From Planctomycetota bacterium (lineage in GTDB: Bacteria; Planctomycetota; JAJSAM01), in NCBI GenBank assembly GCA_025459285.1, contig JALOQY010000016.1, positions 1 through 39,418 on the forward strand: DNA of 39,418 nucleotides. Reading direction: 5' to 3'. Positions 32,389 to 38,401 of this stretch are shown one piece after another; the stretch's first letter is position 1, and every line of letters begins with the position of its first letter. Below the pieces are notes generated by a model, which saw only the letters and a list, made by a program, of their open reading frames with translations, made no database searches and had not been told where the DNA came from. The position numbers and the translations under genes were made by a program.

Positions 32389-32994
32389 ATGGGGATCTTC
32401 AAGTCGAAGGCCGAGAAGCGGATCGAGTGGGAGATCACGGTCCGCAAGGGGCTCGCGCGCATCCGCCGGCAGATCGGGAGCCTCGAGCGGAACGAGCAGG
32501 GCTTCGTGGCGAAGGCGCGGCGCGCGAAGGCGATGGGGGCCGCCGACCAGTTCGCGTTCCTCCGGGCGACGCTGAAGAAGACGGCGTCCCAGCGGCGACT
32601 CCTCGAGCGGCAGCTCCTGAACCTGGAGACCGCGGTGCAGATCCGCGACCAGGTCGAGGCGAACGCCTCCTTTGCCGAGGCCATGGGCGCCGTGAGCCGG
32701 GCCATCGGACAGATGTTCTCGTCCGTGGACCTGACGAAGACCCAGATGCAGTTCGAGAAGGCGATGGGGCAGGCGCAGAGCATGGAGGAGCGCGTCGCCC
32801 TCTTCCTCGACATGTCGGCGGGAGCGATGACCGACTACGAGGGAGCGCCGGAGGATCTCGTGCCGGACGACGAGGTGGACCGCATGCTCGGCGAGGAGGC
32901 CGCCGCCGCGGAGGGCGCGGTGAACGACCGCGAGATCGCCGAGGGGCTGGCCGCCGTCCGGGACGAACTCCGGAAGGACCGGGAGCGGAAATAG
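32389..32994 (+). CDS. ESCRT-III subunit, CHMP2/Vps2-like
   Basis: Protein of 201 residues. It lines up with eukaryotic CHMP2/Vps2 over most of its length: N-terminal GIFKSKAEKR, basic helices 1 and 2 (14-90, with AKARRAKAMG and LLERQLLNLETAVQ), then ANASFAEAMGAVSRAIGQM (91-109), which matches the N.SM..AM..V..AMG.M signature before helix 3. TKTQMQFEKAMGQAQSMEE (116-134) matches the M..FE....... M.. helix, and the acidic DLVPDDEVDRMLGEE matches the linker and helix 5. The C-terminal helix AEGLAAVRDELRK (184-196) resembles an MIT-interacting motif. ESCRT-III polymers bend and cut membranes. The adjacent MIT-AAA ATPase supports this strongly. PspA/Vipp1 is less likely given the CHMP-type signature. 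Confidence 0.82.
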   Translation: MGIFKSKAEKRIEWEITVRKGLARIRRQIGSLERNEQGFVAKARRAKAMGAADQFAFLRATLKKTASQRRLLERQLLNLETAVQIRDQVEANASFAEAMGAVSRAIGQMFSSVDLTKTQMQFEKAMGQAQSMEERVALFLDMSAGAMTDYEGAPEDLVPDDEVDRMLGEEAAAAEGAVNDREIAEGLAAVRDELRKDRERK

Positions 32995-33007
32995 CGGGGA
33001 GCAGCGG

Positions 33008-34087
33008 GTGCTGGACTTCGAACTGCGCAACTTCCGGCGACTGCGCGAAGAGGGCCTTGCCGCGTTCCGCGCGGGGCGCCGCCGGGAGGCGCGGCTCACG
33101 CTCCTTCGTGCGTCGGAGGCGCTCTTCCGGATCGCCTCGAAGTCCGACGAGCCCTTCCGGTCGGAGCGGAGCCGGGGGGCGCGCGAACTCCTCGGCCTCG
33201 CGAGGAGCATCTCCGGGGAAGCGCCCGCGGAGGGGGTGGGGGGCGAGGGCGCGCGCTTCGTCCCCGCCGAGCGGCCCGCCGTCACCTTCGCTTCCGTGGC
33301 CGGGCTCGACGAGGTGAAGGAGGAGATCCGGCTCCGGATGGTCTACCCCTTCCTCCACCCGGAGGCCGCGGCACGGTACGGGGTGCGGACCGGCGGCGGG
33401 CTCCTCCTTTACGGGCCGCCGGGCACCGGGAAGACGCTCCTCGCCCGGGCCACGGCGGGGGAGATCGACGCGGCCTTCTACACCGTGCGCCCCTCGGACG
33501 TCCTGTCGAAGTGGGTGGGGGAGGCGGAGAAAAACGTCGCCGCCCTCTTCGCCGAGGCGCGTGCGCGGCCGCGATCGGTGGTCTTCATCGACGAGGCGGA
33601 GGCGCTCGCCCCGGTGCGCACGGGTGACGCCGGCTCGGTGATGAGCCGGGTCGTCCCGCAGTTCCTCGCCGAACTGGAGGGGGTCGCGGGACGCGGCACG
33701 AACGCCCTCCTCTTCATCGGGGCGACGAACGCCCCCTGGAACCTCGACCCGGCGATCCTCCGGCCCGGGCGGTTCGACGAGTTGGTGTACGTCCCCCTGC
33801 CCGACGCCGAGGCGCGCGCGGGGATCCTCGCCCTCGAACTGGCCGGCAAGCCGCTGGTGCCGGAGGCGGACCTGGAGGCCCTGGCCGCCGCGCTCGACGG
33901 TTACTCCGGCGCCGACCTCCGGCTCGTGGTGGAGAAGGCCGTGGGGGAGTCGTTCCTGTCGGAGGTCCGGGGGGGCGCGCCACGCCGGATCGGGGTCGAG
34001 GATCTGCTGGCGGCGGCCCGGGAAGTCGCGCCGTCCGTGGCCCCGGAGGCGCTGAAGCGGTACGAGGAGTGGGCCGGGGCGGCGTGA
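33008..34087 (+). CDS. Vps4-like AAA ATPase with N-terminal MIT-like domain
   Basis: Protein of 359 residues; GTG start after a GGGGAG site. Residues 1-70 form a three-helix MIT-like bundle (EEGLAAFRAGRRREARLTLL, then AREL..LARSI). A linker leads to VAGLDEVKEEIRL. The AAA module has Walker A GPPGTGKT (136-143), the pore loop KWVGEAEKNV (Lys168-Trp169-Val170) typical of Vps4/katanin/spastin, Walker B VFIDEAEAL (Asp195, Glu196), sensor 1 GATNAPWNLD as in Vps4, and RPGRFDE with two arginines as in FtsH/p97. PSVAPEALKRYEEW at the C-terminus matches the meiotic-clade closing helix. The Vps4 beta domain is absent. It presumably disassembles the ESCRT-III proteins encoded upstream. Confidence 0.88.
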   Translation: MLDFELRNFRRLREEGLAAFRAGRRREARLTLLRASEALFRIASKSDEPFRSERSRGARELLGLARSISGEAPAEGVGGEGARFVPAERPAVTFASVAGLDEVKEEIRLRMVYPFLHPEAAARYGVRTGGGLLLYGPPGTGKTLLARATAGEIDAAFYTVRPSDVLSKWVGEAEKNVAALFAEARARPRSVVFIDEAEALAPVRTGDAGSVMSRVVPQFLAELEGVAGRGTNALLFIGATNAPWNLDPAILRPGRFDELVYVPLPDAEARAGILALELAGKPLVPEADLEALAAALDGYSGADLRLVVEKAVGESFLSEVRGGAPRRIGVEDLLAAAREVAPSVAPEALKRYEEWAGAA

Positions 34088-34105
34088 GAGCGTGAGGAGG
34101 CGGGG

Positions 34106-35074
34106 ATGGAAGCCCGGACGCGGAAGACCGGCGCGCGGTGGGTGTTCCTGCGGGTGTACTTCATCGCGTCGACGGTCGGGTGGTTCGGCGCCGGGGCGGT
34201 CTGCGCGACCCTGATGCAGAGCGGCGATCCCCTCTTCCTGATCCCCTTCGGGACGATGCTGCTCTGCGTCCCGGGCGTGATCATGATGTTCGGGCTTTTT
34301 GTGTTCCGGGTGCCGTACTGTGCCTTCGGTCCCCTCCGGCGGACCCCCTGGCCCCCGGGACCGCCGGCCCTCTCCCGGAGGGGAGGCCGGATCGGCTGGT
34401 GGTTGAGGGGGTCGTACACGTTCCACGTCTGGCCGGAGGGGATCGGCTTCTCCGCCCCGCTCCTCGGCCGGGGCTTCGCGCGACGCGAGGAGGTGCGGAG
34501 CGTGGGCCGCTCCGGGCGCCTCCGGCGCGTCGAGCACGCCTCGCCGGAGGTCCGGGGGGCGCTCATGGTCCCGGCGGAGGCGGCCGAGGCGCTGGCCCGG
34601 GTGCTCGACGCGCCGGCTCCTCCTCCGACCCCGGCCGGAACGGTCCGGCCATTCCGTCCGCCGCGTCCCGAGCGGATCCTCTACGCGCTGGCCGGGGGCT
34701 TCGCGGCCGTCGTCTATGGCGTGCTCGTGTGGACCTCCCTCTCCGCCCATTCCGCCCGGGGCGACATCCGGGGATTCGTCGACGGTTGCGGGCCGGAGGC
34801 CGTCGTCGTCGTGGACGGCATGACGCTTCCCCGCAACCGCGAGTTGCTCCCCCTCCTCCGGGACCTCGATCGCCGGCTCCCTTCCCGAGGCGGGGGGCGG
34901 CTCCGTCTTCCGGCGCGGATCATCGACGGGGCGCGCCGGCTCGACTTCGAACTGGCCCGGGTCCGCTCCGATCCCCGGTGCTGGCTCGTCTACCTTCCGA
35001 CCGGGGCCGCGACCGCGTCGAACCCGATCGGCAGCTTGCGGACGGAGGTCCTCGGCCCGATCACGACCGACTGA
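34106..35074 (+). CDS. three-helix membrane protein after the ESCRT-like genes
   Basis: Protein of 322 residues, no family recognised. Two helices near the N-terminus (about 13-36 and 42-67) are followed by a roughly 115-residue soluble segment with a PH-like beta pattern (SYTFHVWPEGIGFSAPLLG..FARREEV), a third helix (about 187-209) and a C-terminal soluble domain. The ATG at 34106 has a GAGGAGG site, 18 bases after the ATPase stop, so it is probably in the same transcript. It could be a membrane platform for the ESCRT-like system, but nothing in the sequence proves this. Confidence 0.7.
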   Translation: MEARTRKTGARWVFLRVYFIASTVGWFGAGAVCATLMQSGDPLFLIPFGTMLLCVPGVIMMFGLFVFRVPYCAFGPLRRTPWPPGPPALSRRGGRIGWWLRGSYTFHVWPEGIGFSAPLLGRGFARREEVRSVGRSGRLRRVEHASPEVRGALMVPAEAAEALARVLDAPAPPPTPAGTVRPFRPPRPERILYALAGGFAAVVYGVLVWTSLSAHSARGDIRGFVDGCGPEAVVVVDGMTLPRNRELLPLLRDLDRRLPSRGGGRLRLPARIIDGARRLDFELARVRSDPRCWLVYLPTGAATASNPIGSLRTEVLGPITTD

Positions 35075-35086
35075 CCGATCCTTGTC

Positions 35087-35114
35087 TTGGCGTCCGAGCG
35101 CGGGGTGGTAGGAT
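35087..35114 (+). promoter_or_regulatory. promoter of the SRP RNA
   Basis: TTGGCG (35087-35092), 16-base spacer, TAGGAT (35109-35114). The predicted start, 7 to 10 bases on, coincides with the 5' edge of the SRP RNA terminal helix (35122-35124). This agreement makes it the best supported promoter in the window. Confidence 0.65.
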
Positions 35115-35121
35115 CTTCCCC

Positions 35122-35421
35122 GCGGGCGCCTCGGCGACGGCCGTGCAACCGGGGAGTTAGCGGTGCCCTGTACCCGCAATCCGCTCCAGCGGGGGTGATG
35201 TCGGACCGAGGCCATCTTCGTAGTTGGTTACCGTGCGGCAAGTGGTGTCGAAGGCCATGTCCCGTGCAACGGGGGGCCGTGAACCAGGTCAGGCCCTGAC
35301 GGGAGCATCCTTAAGCGGAATTCCCCCGTGTGCCGCGGGGTAGCGTGGCTGGAGCCGGCTACCGACCGGGACCTTCTGCGGAGTGGTCGACGCGAGACGC
35401 ACGGCCATCCTCGGGGCGCCC
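35122..35421 (+). ncRNA. ffs: large signal recognition particle RNA (with Alu domain)
   Basis: About 300 bases. The 5' end shows the Alu-domain sequence of Bacillus-type scRNA: TTAGCGGTGCCCTGTACCCG (35158-35177), AATCCGCT and later GGCAAGTGGTGTCGAAGG. The universal S-domain follows, with ACCAGGTCAGGCCC (35284-35297), then GGGAGCATCCTTAAGCGGAA-type loops (about 35301-35320) and GTGCCGCGGGGTAGC. The ends pair: the GGGCGCC and CGGCCGTGC segments near 35124-35146 with GCACGGCC and GGGCGCCC at 35399-35421. Binds Ffh and targets membrane proteins. dnaX starts 20 bases later. Confidence 0.93.
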
Positions 35422-35440
35422 GCCCTGTTCGGGGGCGCCC

Positions 35441-37183
35441 GTGGAACCCTACGTCGTCATCGCCCGGAGATACCGCCCGCTCGCCTTCGGCGAGGTGCTG
35501 GGGCAGGAGCCGATCGCCCGCACGCTCGTCCACGCGATCGAGACCGGACGCATCGCCCACGCCTACCTCTTCTCCGGTCCGCGGGGCATCGGGAAGACCT
35601 CCATGGCGCGGATCCTCGCCAAGGCGCTCTGCTGCCAGAAGTCCGAGGGGCCGACCCCGAACCCCTGTGGAGAGTGCGAGGTCTGCCGTGGCGTGGGGCG
35701 GGGGGACGACCTCGACGTGATCGAGATCGACGGGGCCAGCAACCGCGGCATCGAGGAGGTGCGGACGCTCCGCGACAATGCCCGCTACCGCCCGGCCCGC
35801 GCGCGCCAGAAGATCTACATCATCGACGAAGTCCACATGCTCACGGTGGAGGCGTTCAACGCCCTGCTGAAGATCCTCGAGGAGCCGCCGCCCCACGTGA
35901 AGTTCATCTTCGCCACCACGGAGTCGCACCGGGTCCCGGCGACGATCCTCTCCCGCTGCCAGCGGTTCGACTTCCGGAGGATCCCCACCCGCACGATCGT
36001 GGAGCGACTCCGCGAGATCTGCGCGCAGGAAGGGATGAAGGCGGAAGATGGCGTCCTCTTCGGGGTGGCGCGCGCCTCGGCGGGCGGCATGCGGGATGCC
36101 CAGTCGCTCCTCGACCAGCTCATCACGCTCGGCGGCGGCGAGGCGCGGACGGAGGACCTCGAGGGGCTGATCGGAACCGTCTCGGGCCGGCGGATGGAGG
36201 ATCTCCTCGCCGCCGTGGCGAAGGGGGACGATGCCGGGGCCCTTGCGGTCTTCGGCGAGGCGTACGAGCGCGGGGTGGATGCCCCGGAGTTCCTGAAACA
36301 GCTCGTGGATACCGTGCGGGACTTCCTCGTGCTGCTCTCCTGCGGCCCCGACACCGACCTCGTGGAGCAGACGCCGGACGCCCGCGTCTCACTCGCCGCC
36401 ATGGCCCGGGAGTGGGGGAAGCCCCGCGTGCTCTATGCCCTCGGTCTCCTCACCGAGACCCTGAAGACGGTGAAGGCGGTGGGCGAGGGCCGCGCGCTGG
36501 TCGAGCTGGCCCTCGCACGGCTTTGCGGCATGGGCCGGCTGCGGACCCTCGACGAGGTGCTGGCGGACTTCGAGGACCTCGCGCGGCGGCTCTCCGCGGG
36601 CGGGGGGGCGCCGAGGCTCGCGGCCCCGGTTCCGGCACCGGCCGCGGCCCCGGCGCCGTCCGCCGCGGGGCCGGCTCCGCCGCCCGCCGGCCCGGCAAAG
36701 GGGCCGGAGCGCGGGCTCTTCGGCAACGCCGCCGTCCCGGAGGGGGCGCTGATCGGCGAGGAGGGCGAGAGCCTCACGATCGACCGGGTGCTCGCGGCGT
36801 GGGACGGAGTCCTCGCGAAAATCGCCGAGAGCAGCACCGCGACGACCTCGTTCCTGTCCGCGGGGCGGCCCGTGGGGCTCGAGGGGGACGCCCTGCTGGT
36901 CGGCTTCCCGGAGACCGCCGGGTTCCAGAAAGCGCAGTTCGAGGACCCGGACCGGATCCGTCTCGCCGAGCGGTCGCTCTCGGAGGTGCTCGGCCGGACG
37001 CTCCGGATCCGGACCACCGTGGCGGAGGCCGCCCCCACGCCGGTTCCGGAAGGCGCGGTTCCCGCCCCCGGCGCGGAACGCGCGGTGGGGCGGGAGGAGA
37101 TCGAGCGGATCCACCGCACCCCGATCATCGAGATGCTGAAGAGCCTCTTCCTGGCGAGGCTCGCGTTCGTGGAAAGGACCTGA
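35441..37183 (+). CDS. dnaX: DNA polymerase III subunit tau/gamma
   Basis: Clamp-loader ATPase of the replicative polymerase. The protein has 580 residues from GTG 35441, which gives the family N-terminus (VIARRYRPLAFGEVLGQEP). A longer in-frame start at 35330 would lie inside the SRP RNA and is rejected. Walker A is GPRGIGKTS (46-54). The zinc module uses C65, C76, C79 and C82. IEIDGASNRGIEEVR and the DEAD-like IIDEVHMLTVEAFNALLKILEEPP region follow. An Ala/Pro-rich linker (about 386-425) leads to a C-terminal tau-type domain. The gene is followed by ybaB after one base, then recR. Confidence 0.96.
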   Translation: MEPYVVIARRYRPLAFGEVLGQEPIARTLVHAIETGRIAHAYLFSGPRGIGKTSMARILAKALCCQKSEGPTPNPCGECEVCRGVGRGDDLDVIEIDGASNRGIEEVRTLRDNARYRPARARQKIYIIDEVHMLTVEAFNALLKILEEPPPHVKFIFATTESHRVPATILSRCQRFDFRRIPTRTIVERLREICAQEGMKAEDGVLFGVARASAGGMRDAQSLLDQLITLGGGEARTEDLEGLIGTVSGRRMEDLLAAVAKGDDAGALAVFGEAYERGVDAPEFLKQLVDTVRDFLVLLSCGPDTDLVEQTPDARVSLAAMAREWGKPRVLYALGLLTETLKTVKAVGEGRALVELALARLCGMGRLRTLDEVLADFEDLARRLSAGGGAPRLAAPVPAPAAAPAPSAAGPAPPPAGPAKGPERGLFGNAAVPEGALIGEEGESLTIDRVLAAWDGVLAKIAESSTATTSFLSAGRPVGLEGDALLVGFPETAGFQKAQFEDPDRIRLAERSLSEVLGRTLRIRTTVAEAAPTPVPEGAVPAPGAERAVGREEIERIHRTPIIEMLKSLFLARLAFVERT

Positions 37184-37184
37184 A

Positions 37185-37523
37185 ATGGCGAGAGGCATGG
37201 GCGGGATGGGCGATATCGGGAACCTGATGAAGCAGGCCCAGCAGATGATGAAGCAGCGGGAGAAGATCCTCGCCGACCTGAAGGAGCGCGTGGTGGACGC
37301 CACGGCCGGCGGCGGGATGGTCACCGCCTTCGTGAACGGGGTCCAGGAACTCGTGAAGCTGAAGCTCGAGCCGGAGGTCGTGGACCCCGCCGAGCGCGAG
37401 ATGCTCGAGGATCTCATCGTCGCGGCCGTGAACGAGGGCGTCCGCAAGAGCAAGGAGCTCTCGGAGCAGGAGATGGGCAAGCTGACCGGCGGGCTCGGTG
37501 GGCTCGGCGGGCTCCTGGGGTAG
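37185..37523 (+). CDS. ybaB: YbaB/EbfC nucleoid-associated protein
   Basis: Small DNA-binding protein of 112 residues that dimerises as tweezers around DNA. It has the GNLMKQAQQMMKQREKI helix, VVDATAGGGMVTAFVNG strand region, and EREMLEDLIVAAVNEG. The tail is unusually rich in glycine and leucine (GGLGGLGGLLG). The start is one base after the dnaX stop and recR begins 6 bases after its stop. This is the usual dnaX-ybaB-recR order. Confidence 0.95.
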   Translation: MARGMGGMGDIGNLMKQAQQMMKQREKILADLKERVVDATAGGGMVTAFVNGVQELVKLKLEPEVVDPAEREMLEDLIVAAVNEGVRKSKELSEQEMGKLTGGLGGLGGLLG

Positions 37524-37529
37524 GACACG

Positions 37530-38132
37530 ATGGCCCAGGGCTATTCCGAGCCGGTCGAGCGCCTCCTGTCGGAGCTGTCGAAGCTGCCCGGCGTCGGCCA
37601 GCGCACCGCCGAGAGGCTCGCCTACCACCTCCTCCGCCAATCCCCGGACGAGGCGATGAAGCTCGCGATCGCCATCCGCGACGTGAAGAAGCTCGTGAAG
37701 CCCTGCGGGGTCTGCGGGAACCCCGACGAGACCGACCCCTGCCGGGTCTGCGCCGACCCGGAGCGTGACCGGTCGGTCATCCTCGTGGTGGAGACCCCGA
37801 AGGACCTCGCGGCGATCGAGCGCTGCGGCGCGTACCGGGGCGTCTACCACGTCCTCGGGGGGCGAATCGCCCCGCTCGACGGCCTCGGTCCGGAGGATCT
37901 CCGGCTCGCCGAACTCACGAAGCGGATCGGCCCCGAGGTCCGCGAGGTCGTCCTCGGCACGAACCCCGACCTGGAAGGGGATGGCACCGCGCTCTACCTC
38001 CGGCGGATCCTCACGGGGAAGCCGGTGAAGCTCTCCCGCCTCGCCCGCGGCCTCCCCGCCGGCTCCTCGATCGAGTACGCCTCCGGCGCCGTCCTCGCCG
38101 AGGCCGTCTCCCGCCGCACGACGGTGGATTGA
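37530..38132 (+). CDS. recR: recombination mediator RecR
   Basis: Ring-forming recombination mediator that loads RecA with RecF/RecO. The protein has 200 residues. A helix-hairpin-helix (LSKLPGVGQRTAERLAYHLL, 16-35), a C4 zinc finger (C59, C62, C71, C74), and a Toprim domain (ILVVETPKDLAAIE, with LGTNPDLEGDGTALYL) are in the family order. It is the last gene of the dnaX operon. A palindromic repeat follows about 90 bases later. Confidence 0.97.
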   Translation: MAQGYSEPVERLLSELSKLPGVGQRTAERLAYHLLRQSPDEAMKLAIAIRDVKKLVKPCGVCGNPDETDPCRVCADPERDRSVILVVETPKDLAAIERCGAYRGVYHVLGGRIAPLDGLGPEDLRLAELTKRIGPEVREVVLGTNPDLEGDGTALYLRRILTGKPVKLSRLARGLPAGSSIEYASGAVLAEAVSRRTTVD

Positions 38133-38224
38133 CCGGACGATCCGCTCCGCCCCGCGCCGGACGGAGCGGGGAACGCGCGGCGGGGAGGGGATCGGGTCAG
38201 CGCCCTCCGGGCGGCGTCTCCCCT

Positions 38225-38271
38225 GGCAACCCGTCGCCGAGGGGCTGTCGTGCTTACGGCGACGGGCTGCC
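38225..38271. repeat. intergenic palindrome, family member 3
   Basis: 15-base arms, 38225-38239 and 38257-38271, complementary except for one G-U-type pair, with a 17-base loop. The inner core CCGTCGCCG/CGGCGACGG is identical to that near 4240. It sits between recR and rpoN and has no T-run. Confidence 0.8.
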
Positions 38272-38308
38272 TGGACGGAGGGAGTTTAAGCAAACTCCGT
38301 GCCCGTGC

Positions 38309-38314
38309 TAGAAT
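38309..38314 (+). promoter_or_regulatory. candidate -10 box (TAGAAT) for rpoN
   Basis: GCTAGAAT about 84 bases before the rpoN ATG. TTAAGC at 38286-38291 is 17 bases upstream and is a weak -35 match. It lies 38 bases after the palindrome. Confidence 0.4.
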
Positions 38315-38362
38315 CCACTCCACGAAGCCCGGCGGGCGGGCCGATCAGGGAGCGGTGAACGC

Positions 38363-38401
38363 ATGAGTGGCAGCAGGAACGAGCGGGAGCAGGGTCGATG
38401 A
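38363..38401 (+). CDS. possible 12-codon leader ORF coupled to rpoN
   Basis: ATG at 38363, preceded by GGGAG at a 10-base spacing, reads MSGSRNEREQGR and stops at 38399-38401, overlapping the rpoN ATG (38398-38400). It may couple or tune rpoN translation. It could also be chance: no conservation evidence is available. Confidence 0.3.
   Translation: MSGSRNEREQGR

Noticed and set aside
30365-35074. Archaeal or eukaryotic contamination as the source of the ESCRT-like genes
   Set aside because: They lie between bacterial genes on the same contig with matching GC and Shine-Dalgarno sites and compact operon spacing.
35330-35440. Longer dnaX reading frame starting inside the SRP RNA
   Set aside because: The extension has no DnaX similarity and overlaps a structured RNA; GTG 35441 gives the family N-terminus.
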